Positions 7,936-16,621 of a DNA stretch of 64,000 bases are shown here, one piece after another (position 1 is the stretch's first letter; every line of letters begins with the position of its first letter). The notes under the pieces were generated by a model, which was given only the letters and a program-made list of their open reading frames with translations, was not told the origin of the DNA and did no database searches. This DNA comes from JAZOTM01 sp045657625. Lineage in GTDB: Bacteria; Bacillota; Clostridia; Lachnospirales; Lachnospiraceae. The translations under genes and the position numbers were made by a program. The stretch is from contig JAZOTM010000036.1 of NCBI GenBank assembly GCA_045657625.1, positions 1 through 64,000 of the forward strand, written 5' to 3'.

Positions 7936-9423
7936 ATGAGTAGTAAGTTTCCAAAAGGCTTTTTGTGGGGTGGTGCAACCGCAGCAAATCAGTATGAAGG
8001 TGGCTATTTAGACGGGGGAAAAGGTTTAAATACGTCTGATGTTATGACAGGAGGATCCCATACAGTACCAAGAAGAATATCTTGGAAGAATCCTACTACC
8101 GGAGAGACTGGTTATACAGGAATGGGCTTTGGCTCACCAATGGAGTTCCCGGAGGGAGCGGTTCCGGCGGTATTGGAAGATCAATATTATCCGAGTCATA
8201 TAGCAACAGATTTTTATCATCATTATAAAGAAGACATTGCACTTATGGGAGAAATGGGCTTTAAGGCTTTTCGTCTCAGTATGAACTGGGCACGTATTTT
8301 CCCGAATGGAGATGATGAGACTCCAAATGAGGAAGGATTAGCATTTTATGATGCAGTTTTTGATGAGTGCAAAAAGTATGGCATTGAGCCATTAGTTACT
8401 TTATCTCATTATGAAACACCATTAAATCTTTTGATTCAGTATGGTGGATGGAAAAATAGAAAGTTAATTGGCTTCTTTGAAAAATATGCAAAGACAGCTT
8501 TTGAAAGATATAAAGGAAAGGTAAAGTATTATCTGACCTTCAATGAAATTAATATTATGGATATGGCACCCTATATGGGAGGCGGTATGATAGATTCTTC
8601 CGATCAGGCAAAAGCCCAGGGGGCACATAACCAGTTTGTAGCCAGTGCATTGACAGTAAAAGCAGCACATGAAATAGATCCGGAATTAAAAATCGGACAG
8701 ATGCTGGCTTATGCACCACTTTATCCATATACCTGTGATCCGGCAGATCAAATTTTGCAGATGGAAATGTCTCAGAGAACTTTATTCTTCTCAGATGTAC
8801 AAACAGGTGGATATTATCCGGAATATCGTTTAAAAGAATACGAGAGAAAAGGTATCGTTTTGGAAGATACGCCGGAAGATTATGAATTAATTGCGAAATA
8901 TTCAGCAGATTTCTTGAGTTTTTCATGTTATGGTGGTAGTACTATTACAACCCATGAAGATGTAGCCGGTAGCGGTGGAAACTTTATGATGGGTGTAAAG
9001 AATCCATATATGGAAACAAATGCCTGGGGATGGGCAACGGACCCGGCATGCTTAAGACTTGCATGCAACACTTTGTATTATAGATATCGGAAACCGATTT
9101 GGATTGTTGAAAACGGAATCGGTTGGAGCGATGTAAAAGAAGCAGATGGCAGCGTTCATGATGATTATCGTATTGATTATCTGAGAAAGAATATTCAGTC
9201 TATGGCTGATGCCATCCATAAAGACGGCGTAGAACTCATGGGATATACCATGTGGGGATGCATTGATCTTGTATCAGCCGGTACAGGAGAAATGAAAAAA
9301 CGCTATGGATTCGTCTATGTAGATAAAGACGATGATGGAAACGGTACCTTGGAAAGAAGCAAAAAAGACAGCTTCTATTGGTATAAAAAAGTAATTGCAT
9401 CTGATGGTGTAGATTTAGATTAA
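7936..9423 (+). CDS. GH1 6-phospho-beta-glucosidase (first copy)
   Basis: The 495-residue GH1 enzyme has an N-terminal GFLWGGATAANQYEGG, acid/base E204 in TFNEIN and nucleophile E392 in VENG. The segment SAGTGEMKKRYGFVY near residue 455 carries the Ser/Lys/Tyr pattern that holds the 6-phosphate in phospho-glycosidases, and the C terminus RSKKDSFYWYKKVI is typical of that group. It hydrolyses phosphorylated beta-glucosides delivered by the PTS in the cytoplasm. The length is slightly above the usual 470-480 because of an insertion at about 45-75. It lies 10 bp before HPr. It shares motifs and length with the copy at 11499, which suggests duplication with divergence. Confidence 0.93.
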   Translation: MSSKFPKGFLWGGATAANQYEGGYLDGGKGLNTSDVMTGGSHTVPRRISWKNPTTGETGYTGMGFGSPMEFPEGAVPAVLEDQYYPSHIATDFYHHYKEDIALMGEMGFKAFRLSMNWARIFPNGDDETPNEEGLAFYDAVFDECKKYGIEPLVTLSHYETPLNLLIQYGGWKNRKLIGFFEKYAKTAFERYKGKVKYYLTFNEINIMDMAPYMGGGMIDSSDQAKAQGAHNQFVASALTVKAAHEIDPELKIGQMLAYAPLYPYTCDPADQILQMEMSQRTLFFSDVQTGGYYPEYRLKEYERKGIVLEDTPEDYELIAKYSADFLSFSCYGGSTITTHEDVAGSGGNFMMGVKNPYMETNAWGWATDPACLRLACNTLYYRYRKPIWIVENGIGWSDVKEADGSVHDDYRIDYLRKNIQSMADAIHKDGVELMGYTMWGCIDLVSAGTGEMKKRYGFVYVDKDDDGNGTLERSKKDSFYWYKKVIASDGVDLD

Positions 9424-9433
9424 GGAGGAAATT

Positions 9434-9691
9434 ATGGTTAGTTTCAATTACACAATCACAGACGAAGTAGGTATTCACGCAAGACCAGCAGGTCTTCTTG
9501 TAAAGGAGGCAAAGGCTTATGGTGATACCGTCACTATCACAAATAAGGGAAAGAGCGCTGATGCAAAGAAGCTTATGGCTCTTTTAGCTCTTGGTGTAAA
9601 GCAGGGAGAAGAAGTTGTTGTTGAAGTTGAAGGAGATACCGAAGCAGAAACAGCAGCGAAGTTAGAAGAATTCTTCAAAGCAAATTTATAG
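9434..9691 (+). CDS. HPr-family phosphocarrier lacking Ser46
   Basis: The 85-residue HPr has the phosphorylated histidine H15 in GIHARPAG. An ungapped alignment by motif places residue 46 in the ADAKKLM segment, and it is Lys instead of the regulatory Ser found in most Firmicute HPr proteins; Met48 is kept. It should carry phosphate from Enzyme I to EIIA but cannot be phosphorylated by HPr kinase, so it should not act as a CcpA corepressor. It is encoded between a glucosidase and Enzyme I with 10 bp spacing, and reads as a dedicated HPr for this operon. Confidence 0.92.
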   Translation: MVSFNYTITDEVGIHARPAGLLVKEAKAYGDTVTITNKGKSADAKKLMALLALGVKQGEEVVVEVEGDTEAETAAKLEEFFKANL

Positions 9692-9700
9692 AAAGAGGCA

Positions 9701-11314
9701 ATGATGGAAAAACTTATTGGAAAGAAAATCTTTAATGGTGTAGCAATCGGACCTGTCCTCTTCTATGAAAAAGAGGAAAATATCGTTGTAAGAAAGAAAG
9801 TGGAAGATGTGGAAGCTGAATGGCAGAGATATCTTTCCGCAAGAGATGCTGCTATTGAGCAGCTTCATGAACTCTATGAGAAGGCATTGAAAACTGTGGG
9901 GGAAGGAAATGCAGAAATTTTTGATGTTCATGCTATGATGCTTGAGGACGATGATTTTAACGATTCTATCGAGAATATGATTCGTAACCAGGAGGTCAAT
10001 GCAGAATATGCAACAGCAGTGACCGGGGATAATTTTTCTGATATGTTTGCCAACATGGATGACGAATATTTTAAAGCGCGTGCTGTAGATATTAAAGATA
10101 TTTCAGAACGTGTAGTATCTATTCTCAGTGGCAAGCAGCAGGCACAGGGCGAAATGGCTGAAGCTGCAATCGTGGTAGCTGAGGACTTGACTCCTAGTGA
10201 AACGGTACAGATGGATAAAGAAAAAATTCTTGCATTTGTAACACAACTTGGTTCTGAAAATTCCCATACAGCAATTCTTGCTAGAACTATGGGTATTCCG
10301 GCACTTATCGGAGTAGATATTAATCGTGACTGGAATGGAAAAACTGCAATTATTGATGGTTCACAGGGCGTCTTTATTGTAGATCCGGATGAAGAAACTT
10401 TGGCTACTTACCAGAAGGCAAAGGAACAGGATCAGAAGCAGAAAGAACTTCTTCTTCAGTTGAAGGGTAAGGAGACTGTTACAAAGAGTGGTCAGAAGGT
10501 AAATCTTTACGCAAACATTGGTAGCGTAGGTGATTTAGCGACTGTGTTAAAGAACGATGCAGAAGGAATTGGTTTATTCCGTAGTGAGTTCTTATATTTG
10601 CAGCAGAACGATTATCCTACAGAAGAGGAACAGTTCCGTGTTTATCGTCAGGTTGCAGAAACTATGGCAGGCAAGAAGGTCGTAATTCGTACCCTTGATA
10701 TCGGTGCAGATAAACAGGTGGATTATTTTGACTTAGGTCATGAAGATAATCCGGCCCTTGGATATCGTGCAATCCGTATTTGTTTGGAAAGAGTTGACGT
10801 ATTTAAGACTCAGTTGCGTGCTTTGTATCGTGCAAGCTATTATGGAAACATTGCAATTATGTTCCCAATGATTATTTCTGTAGATGAAGTAAAACGCATC
10901 AAAGAAATCATTCAGGAAGTTAAGGACGAATTAACCAAAGACGGTATTGAGTTTAAGGAAGTAGAAATCGGTGTGATGATTGAAACACCGGCAGCAGTGA
11001 TGATGAGTGAAGAAATTGGAAAAGAAGTAGATTTCTTCTCAATTGGAACTAACGACTTAACACAATATACACTTGCAATTGATCGTCAGAATCAGAGACT
11101 TGAGAATTTCTACGATCCACATCATCCGGCAATTTTAAAAATGCTTCAGATGATTGTAGACAATGGTCACAAGAGTGGTTGTTGGGTAGGAATTTGTGGA
11201 GAACTTGGTGCAGATTTAAGTTTAACAGAAACCTTTGTAAAAATGGGATTTGATGAACTTTCTGTTAGTCCGGCTATGGTACTTCCGGTTCGTGACGCAA
11301 TTCGTAATTTATAA
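9701..11314 (+). CDS. ptsI: PTS Enzyme I (phosphoenolpyruvate-protein phosphotransferase)
   Basis: The 537-residue Enzyme I has the HPr-binding helical domain (about 25-145), the phosphohistidine H189 in GSENSHTAILARTMGIPAL, and the PEP-binding C-terminal barrel. The barrel shows GIGLFRSEFL, IGTNDLTQYTLAIDRQN and the active Cys in GICGELGAD. It transfers phosphate from PEP to HPr in the cytoplasm. It is 9 bp behind HPr, so the general PTS proteins are part of this sugar operon. Whether this is the only Enzyme I of the cell cannot be seen. Length is slightly short of the usual 570, at the C-terminal end. Confidence 0.95.
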   Translation: MMEKLIGKKIFNGVAIGPVLFYEKEENIVVRKKVEDVEAEWQRYLSARDAAIEQLHELYEKALKTVGEGNAEIFDVHAMMLEDDDFNDSIENMIRNQEVNAEYATAVTGDNFSDMFANMDDEYFKARAVDIKDISERVVSILSGKQQAQGEMAEAAIVVAEDLTPSETVQMDKEKILAFVTQLGSENSHTAILARTMGIPALIGVDINRDWNGKTAIIDGSQGVFIVDPDEETLATYQKAKEQDQKQKELLLQLKGKETVTKSGQKVNLYANIGSVGDLATVLKNDAEGIGLFRSEFLYLQQNDYPTEEEQFRVYRQVAETMAGKKVVIRTLDIGADKQVDYFDLGHEDNPALGYRAIRICLERVDVFKTQLRALYRASYYGNIAIMFPMIISVDEVKRIKEIIQEVKDELTKDGIEFKEVEIGVMIETPAAVMMSEEIGKEVDFFSIGTNDLTQYTLAIDRQNQRLENFYDPHHPAILKMLQMIVDNGHKSGCWVGICGELGADLSLTETFVKMGFDELSVSPAMVLPVRDAIRNL

Positions 11315-11325
11315 AAGAATAAAAG

Positions 11326-11350
11326 AAAACGCATCCTTAGCGGAGCGCTT
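11326..11350 (-). repeat. Partial copy of the GCGCTCCG repeat (minus orientation)
   Basis: On the minus strand this reads AAGCGCTCCGCTAAGGATGC, matching the 5' part of the longer copies at 18361 and 44552. The hairpin part of the repeat is missing here. Confidence 0.55.
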
Positions 11351-11378
11351 GTGTATTTTTGGATAATATCCAAAGATA

Positions 11379-11414
11379 GAAAAATAGACCACCGCAGTAG
11401 GTGGTCTATTTTTC
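11379..11414 (+). terminator. Perfect 15-bp hairpin after Enzyme I
   Basis: GAAAAATAGACCACC pairs perfectly with GGTGGTCTATTTTTC around a 6-base loop, with the T5 lying inside the stem. It probably ends or attenuates transcription before the second glucosidase, which may also have a weak promoter of its own (TTGCAA 11453-11458, 16 bp, TAGATT 11475-11480). Confidence 0.75.
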
Positions 11415-11498
11415 GATTAGTCGGAGATTTGAAAGAAAAATATAGGAAATTATTGCAAATTAGCAAATATTTCATAGATTAAAATAGGGAGGTATAGG

Positions 11499-12971
11499 AT
11501 GAGTACATTTCCAAATAATTTTTTATGGGGCGGCGCAGTAGCTGCAAATCAGTGGGAAGGCGGCTGGAATGAAGGCGGACGCGGTCCTGCAAAAACAGAC
11601 GTAACAACAGGAGGAACCGTAAATTCTCCGAGATTAATTACTTATATTGACAAGGATGGAAATCATGGAACTTTAACCATGGGACAGAAGCTTCCGGAGG
11701 GAGCAAAATATGCAGTATTGGATGAATATCATTATCCGAACCATAATGCGGTAGATGGATATCATCATTATAAAGAAGATATTGCATTAATGGCAGAGAT
11801 GGGATTTAAGCAGTTCCGTATGTCTATTTCCTGGTCCAGACTTTATCCAACCGGATTGGAAAAAGAGCCAAATAAGGAAGGTGTGGAGTTCTATAGAAAT
11901 GTGTTTACAGAATTGAAAAAACACAACATTGAACCACTTGTTACCTTGTGGCACTTTGATACTCCTTTATATATTGAAGAACATTGTGGAGACTGGAAAA
12001 ACAGAGAAACCATCGAGCATTTCGTTCGCTATGTCACTACCTGCTTCACAGAGTATAAGGGATTGGTTCACAATTGGTTAACCTTTAATGAAATCAATAA
12101 TACCATTCAGTTTTTGGATATGTTCGGCGGAAATGTAGATGATCAGGCATTCCAGGAAGCTTATCAGCATTTACATTATCAGTTTGTAGCCTCTGCAAAA
12201 GCAGTACAGATTGGACATGCGATTGATCCTACCAACAAGATTGGTTGTATGATTTGTGGTATTACCTGGTATCCGGCAACTTGTGATCCAAAGGATATTT
12301 TGGCAAATCGCCATGCATGGGAAAAGAATATTTTCTATTGTGGAGACGTTCAGTGCTTTGGAGAATACGGCACATATGCGAAGAGACTTTGGAAAGATCA
12401 CAACGTAAAATTGGATATTACAGAAGAGGATATGGAAGATCTTCGTCGTGGTACAGTAGATATGTATACGTTCTCTTACTATATGTCACAGCTTGTTACT
12501 ACACATGAAGTAAAAGATAAAGTAGGCGGCAACTTCTCAGCCGGTGCAAAGAACGAATATTTGAATTACAGTGACTGGGGATGGGCAACAGATGCAGATG
12601 GTTTAGAATACTATTTGGAAATGATTTACGATCGTTACAAACGTCCATTGATGGTAGTAGAAAACGGACTTGGTGCATATGATACCGTAGAAGCAGACGG
12701 TTCTATTCACGATCCATTCCGTATTGAATATTACCGTTTACACATCGAAGCAATGGAAAAAGCCATTGCAAACGGTGTAGATTTGATCGGATATACCACA
12801 TGGGGATGCATTGACGTTGTTTCTGCAGGAACCGGTGAAATGAGAAAACGCTATGGATTTATCTACGTAGACATGGATGATGAAGGAAAAGGAACCATGG
12901 CTAGAAGTAGAAAGGATAGTTTCTTCTGGTATAAGAAAGTCATCGCTTCAAATGGAGCAGATTTGTCATAA
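11499..12971 (+). CDS. GH1 6-phospho-beta-glucosidase (second copy)
   Basis: The 490-residue GH1 enzyme has acid/base E198 in TFNEIN and nucleophile E388 in VENG. It has the same phosphate-binding SAGTGEMRKRYGFIY stretch and the RSRKDSFFWYKKVI C terminus. It resembles the enzyme at 7936 along its whole length but differs in the aglycone-side loops, for example residues 40-70 and 285-330. The pair may therefore split substrates of different linkage or aglycone. It is preceded by GGGAGG and separated from Enzyme I by a hairpin, so expression may differ from the upstream genes. Confidence 0.93.
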   Translation: MSTFPNNFLWGGAVAANQWEGGWNEGGRGPAKTDVTTGGTVNSPRLITYIDKDGNHGTLTMGQKLPEGAKYAVLDEYHYPNHNAVDGYHHYKEDIALMAEMGFKQFRMSISWSRLYPTGLEKEPNKEGVEFYRNVFTELKKHNIEPLVTLWHFDTPLYIEEHCGDWKNRETIEHFVRYVTTCFTEYKGLVHNWLTFNEINNTIQFLDMFGGNVDDQAFQEAYQHLHYQFVASAKAVQIGHAIDPTNKIGCMICGITWYPATCDPKDILANRHAWEKNIFYCGDVQCFGEYGTYAKRLWKDHNVKLDITEEDMEDLRRGTVDMYTFSYYMSQLVTTHEVKDKVGGNFSAGAKNEYLNYSDWGWATDADGLEYYLEMIYDRYKRPLMVVENGLGAYDTVEADGSIHDPFRIEYYRLHIEAMEKAIANGVDLIGYTTWGCIDVVSAGTGEMRKRYGFIYVDMDDEGKGTMARSRKDSFFWYKKVIASNGADLS

Positions 12972-12990
12972 GATGTGAAAAATAGGTACA

Positions 12991-13022
12991 AAAAATGGAA
13001 CCTCTTTGAGGTTCCTTTTTTG
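12991..13022. terminator. Bidirectional terminator
   Basis: GGAACCTC and GAGGTTCC flank a short T loop, with A6 before and T6 after. It serves the glucosidase on the plus strand and the lipoprotein pair on the minus strand. Confidence 0.9.
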
Positions 13023-13044
13023 TATTAGAATAAATTTCGAATGA

Positions 13045-13710
13045 TTATAACTCATTGTCGTTTTCGATGCCGTCATCGTTAATAATCTCATCATATTCAC
13101 TTGCGTAATAGATGGTGTTATTTACGAGCTCATCAATGGTGAAAGATCCTTCATAAAGGACTTCTTTTGCATAATGAGTACGGTCGATGGCGGTAATTGT
13201 AATATCATCTTGACCATTCTCAATTTCAAATCCCACTAGGATACTCATGGATTCGCCGGGTTTGATTTCGTTGTAATTATAGGCACTTAAACCGCTAATA
13301 TATGCTTCGTATAAGGTAATGCCGTCCTGCTTTGCAGTAATATCTACCGCACTGGAGAAGGACATTACATCATCGGAATTATTGGTGAACTCACCAATGA
13401 TATAGCATATATAAACATCATCATCCCACTCATCGTATCCGATTAAAGCAGTATCTACCGTAAAAGAATACTTGCTGGAAGTATCAATGGTACCGGCAAC
13501 AATGACATCGCCATCTGTGGTACTTTTGGTAGTGCTGCTTTCTGTGGACTCTTCGGTCACGTCTTCTGTTTCCGTTTCTGTTTCCGTTTCAGAATCGGTC
13601 TCTGTTTTGCTGGCAGAATCAATGACTTGTTGAAGCGGTGTGGTGCAACCGCTAAGTACGGTTGCAGACACGCTTGCAGCGAGAATTAACGCAAAAATTT
13701 TCTTTTTCAT
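13045..13710 (-). CDS. Lipoprotein with one DUF5067-like domain
   Basis: The 221-residue product has a lipoprotein signal peptide (lipobox LSGC, Cys near 22) and a Ser/Thr/Glu-rich linker (about 35-70). It then has a beta-rich domain with the phrase FTNNSDDVMSFSSAVDIT followed by KQDGITLYEA. This pattern recurs in the next gene and resembles the DUF5067/DUF4352 immunoglobulin-like domains of Firmicute lipoproteins. It should be anchored on the outer face of the membrane; the role is unknown. It is the second gene of a two-gene operon, 14 bp after its paralogue. The Glu/Asp-rich C terminus is unusual. Confidence 0.7.
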   Translation of the reverse strand: MKKKIFALILAASVSATVLSGCTTPLQQVIDSASKTETDSETETETETEDVTEESTESSTTKSTTDGDVIVAGTIDTSSKYSFTVDTALIGYDEWDDDVYICYIIGEFTNNSDDVMSFSSAVDITAKQDGITLYEAYISGLSAYNYNEIKPGESMSILVGFEIENGQDDITITAIDRTHYAKEVLYEGSFTIDELVNNTIYYASEYDEIINDDGIENDNEL

Positions 13711-13724
13711 CGAACAATTCCTCC

Positions 13725-14588
13725 TTACTGAACTTGGATTTCAGTGCTGAGAATTGTTATGTCATCATAGCTGGTATAATCGGTTACTTCTAACTCAACA
13801 TTGGATGTGCTTCTTAATTCGTATACTTCACGAACCTGGATGCTGGATCCACTCTTGATATCTGTGTAATCATTGTAATATAAATCTTCATCATACAATG
13901 GATGATTCGAATAAAGATATCCGGAAGAAAGTTCAATGCCGTCCTGGAAGATGCTTACATCACAAGCATAACCAAAGCTGGTTGCATCATCGGAATTGTT
14001 GGTAAAAGTAAAGTCAATGACAAGGATATCATTTCCGTCACCGTCATCGGTTACGGTTACATTGTCAACGACTAACTCGTAGTCACTTACACTTTCCATG
14101 TATTCTAATTCAGATAAAACAACGGTTTCATCTAAAACAGAGATGTTATCTTCATAATCTGTTGTATAAGAATATAAAGAAATCGCTACTTCAGTATCAC
14201 TGGTTCTATCATAAGAAGAAAGATCGAATACTGCCTGCATAGTTGCTGTCTCTCCTGCAGCAAGTATGGTGTCCCCGCTAATGTAGTATGGGTTGTCACT
14301 CCATAAGTAATCACTGTTTAAAGAGGTACCATTTACCTTTGCAGTTACATTATAGTAAGGTAAATAATCTAATGCAGAATCACTATTGTTGGTAACGTCA
14401 ATGTTTACAACAAGTTTGTCGCTTCCACTTGCTGTTAAAGTGAAGGCCTGATTCAATTCTGCAGTGTAGATTGGCTGTGCGGTAATGGAATTAAAAATAG
14501 ATCCAATTACAGGAATACTGCATCCGCTGAGTAATGTGGTGGCTGCCAAAGTAAAGACAGCGCATAAGCTGATAATCTTTTTTTTCAT
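13725..14588 (-). CDS. Lipoprotein with two DUF5067-like domains
   Basis: The 287-residue lipoprotein has a signal peptide and lipobox LLSGC (Cys near 23). Two beta-rich repeats follow, one around 45-155 with VTNNSDSALDYLPYYNVT and one around 165-285 with FTNNSDDATSFGYACDVS and FQDGIELSSGYL. The second repeat matches the single domain of the downstream gene, so the pair arose by duplication. A surface ligand-binding or adhesion role is possible but unsupported. It has an AGGAGG ribosome site and its own promoter, with a perfect palindrome in the leader. Confidence 0.7.
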   Translation of the reverse strand: MKKKIISLCAVFTLAATTLLSGCSIPVIGSIFNSITAQPIYTAELNQAFTLTASGSDKLVVNIDVTNNSDSALDYLPYYNVTAKVNGTSLNSDYLWSDNPYYISGDTILAAGETATMQAVFDLSSYDRTSDTEVAISLYSYTTDYEDNISVLDETVVLSELEYMESVSDYELVVDNVTVTDDGDGNDILVIDFTFTNNSDDATSFGYACDVSIFQDGIELSSGYLYSNHPLYDEDLYYNDYTDIKSGSSIQVREVYELRSTSNVELEVTDYTSYDDITILSTEIQVQ

Positions 14589-14602
14589 AAAATCCTCCTC
14601 GT

Positions 14603-14667
14603 AAATCTACAATTGTAGATTTTGTATCAACAATTTCTATTTTATTGGATTGTGACATAAAAAGCAA
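14603..14667 (-). promoter_or_regulatory. Promoter and 20-bp palindrome of the lipoprotein operon
   Basis: On the minus strand TTGCTT (14662-14667), 17 bp and TAAAAT (14639-14644) form a good promoter. About ten bases into the transcript lies AAATCTACAATTGTAGATTT (14603-14622), a perfect 20-bp palindrome. Its core TACAATTGTA fits the TACA-NN-TGTA consensus of BlaI/CopY-type operators. It ends just before the AGGAGG site. Confidence 0.65.
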
Positions 14668-14669
14668 TA

Positions 14670-16361
14670 TTATTCGGTTATCAAAGTATTAGAATTGCGC
14701 TCTAAACTCTGCTCCATATTATGGAAGAATGACATTTCTTTTTCTAATATTTTACTAATGCTGTTTAAACTCTTGGCTTTCTCAGATAACTTGTTCACTG
14801 TCTCGGAAAGATCAATCATGGATGCACGTGTTTCTTCGGAACTTGCTGCATTTTCCTGGGAAATCGCAGACAAGGAGTTGATGGTATCTGCAAATACCTG
14901 CGTAGCCTTATCGGATTTTTCCACGTTTTCTGCAATTTCTTGAGTTACAGTTAAGGATTCATCAATATTGGCAATCAATCCGTTTACGTGACTAATGGTT
15001 TTTTGAATGACAGCATTCTGTTTGACAGCGGTTTCTTGCATGCTTCCGGCAGTGTCCATCGTTTCTTTGGAGTCTGCGGATAATTCCTGCATAATAGACT
15101 GGATATTCTGGGCAGCAGCAGAAGACTGTTCTGCAAGCTGACGGATTTCGTTGGCAACAACAGAGAAACCTCTTCCGGCATCTCCGGCTCTTGCGGCTTC
15201 GATGCTGGCATTTAAGGACAATAAATTCGTCTGTGCAGCAATGGAATCAATAATCGAAATTGCTTCACTGATGCTGGAAACAGCATGGTCCGTATTTTCA
15301 ATCAATTTTACGATGTCATCAATGGCATGAATGGTTTCTTCGGTAGTTTCCTTTAATTCTTCCAAAGCTAAAGAACTGTTTTTGGAGTTGTCTTGCATAT
15401 AGGAAGCTAAGGTGTTCATGTGATTGGTGTTATCCGTAATCACTTGAATGGATTCATTGATTTCTTCTACGCTGGTAACGGCATCCTGTAAAGAATCCGC
15501 CTGGTTGCTTGCGCCATAAGCTACCTGGTCTACCGCGCTGGATACGTTGTCTGCAGTCTGTGAAATGGTTTCACAAGTATTTGAAAGGTATTCTGCAGAA
15601 TGTTCCATTTCTCCGGAAGAAGAGTAGGCACTACCAATGACGCTACGGAGTTTTTCTACCATGCTCATGGTGGAATTAGCCATCTCTCCAAGTTCGTCTT
15701 TTCTATTTAAAACAGAAGCTTCCATAGTAATGGATAAATCACCGGAAGAAAGCTTGTTTACGGCAGATACGTTTGCTTTAATTGCCTTTACGATTTTTGA
15801 TGTATATAAAATAGAAATTAACAGCATCAATGCCATTACACCTGCAGAAACAAGAACCATCATACGAGTACGTAAATTAATGTAAGCCCAGATTTCAGAT
15901 TTCTTCATTCCTGCAAAGGCCATACCAAAGGTTTCGCCATCGTGGGTAATTGGTACATAAGCAACATAGTAAAGTTCGCCATTAATTTCTACGTCGCTTT
16001 GGCTGTAAGTTTCACCGTTTACGAAAACGGCTTGGTAAATTTCAGAGGCAGCAGTGGTTCCAACGACGCCATCGATGGAAGAACGTTCTCTGGTGTCTCC
16101 GCTAAAATAGGTATAGTCATATCCGGTGGAGGCGTTTAAGTCTGTTTCTAAAGTAGAATTGTCAACGTCTTCACTAAATTCTGTCAGTTCTAAGACTTCT
16201 GCATAGGTTTGTACTGCGGCAAGAAGTCCTCTTGTTGTTTCATACTCCATTCCCTGTCTGAGTCCGTAAATACTGTAACCCAGATTAATAATTCCAACAA
16301 TGAGCAACTGGCCAATGATCAGGCCGGTAAGAGCTGCTTTCAGTGAAATACCTTTTTTCAT
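14670..16361 (-). CDS. Methyl-accepting chemotaxis protein
   Basis: The 563-residue chemoreceptor has TM1 (about 10-30), an extracytoplasmic sensor of about 135 residues with a single Cache-like look (VNGETYSQSDVEINGELYYVAY within it), TM2 (about 167-188), a HAMP domain (about 190-245) and a long coiled-coil signalling domain. The CheA/CheW-contacting hairpin tip is visible around EIRQLAEQSSAAAQ, preceded by AAQTNLLSLNASIEAARAG. It senses an unknown ligand and suggests a motile host. It stands alone, with a GAGGTAA ribosome site. No C-terminal methyltransferase tether motif is present. Confidence 0.95.
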   Translation of the reverse strand: MKKGISLKAALTGLIIGQLLIVGIINLGYSIYGLRQGMEYETTRGLLAAVQTYAEVLELTEFSEDVDNSTLETDLNASTGYDYTYFSGDTRERSSIDGVVGTTAASEIYQAVFVNGETYSQSDVEINGELYYVAYVPITHDGETFGMAFAGMKKSEIWAYINLRTRMMVLVSAGVMALMLLISILYTSKIVKAIKANVSAVNKLSSGDLSITMEASVLNRKDELGEMANSTMSMVEKLRSVIGSAYSSSGEMEHSAEYLSNTCETISQTADNVSSAVDQVAYGASNQADSLQDAVTSVEEINESIQVITDNTNHMNTLASYMQDNSKNSSLALEELKETTEETIHAIDDIVKLIENTDHAVSSISEAISIIDSIAAQTNLLSLNASIEAARAGDAGRGFSVVANEIRQLAEQSSAAAQNIQSIMQELSADSKETMDTAGSMQETAVKQNAVIQKTISHVNGLIANIDESLTVTQEIAENVEKSDKATQVFADTINSLSAISQENAASSEETRASMIDLSETVNKLSEKAKSLNSISKILEKEMSFFHNMEQSLERNSNTLITE

Positions 16362-16591
16362 GAAAATTACCTCATTTCTTAAAACAAAAATTTAACAAAA
16401 ATTCTAACAACTTGAAATTTATACAACAATTTTTCGAAAATGTATATGGTAAAAATATACAAAAAGTTAAAAATTTAACGTATTTATACAAATACATGAA
16501 AAATGTAACGTTTTGAGAAAACCAGAAGGGGTGGGATGCGCAACCGATAAAACAAAGAAACCCTGCAGTTTCCCAATTTCTAGGAAGTTGT

Positions 16592-16597
16592 TATAAT
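16592..16597 (+). promoter_or_regulatory. Extended -10 promoter of the radical SAM gene
   Basis: TGTTATAAT (16589-16597) is an extended -10 element 25 bp upstream of ATG 16622. No clear -35 is seen, as is common for extended -10 promoters. The rest of the 260-bp divergent gap (16362-16621) is A+T-rich with no further signal I can support. Confidence 0.6.
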
Positions 16598-16621
16598 GGA
16601 AAACAAGAAAGTGGTGAAAAG

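Noticed and set aside
11326..11414. Possible riboswitch between Enzyme I and the second glucosidase
   Set aside because: The structure is explained by a repeat fragment plus one perfect terminator hairpin; no aptamer-like conserved core seen.
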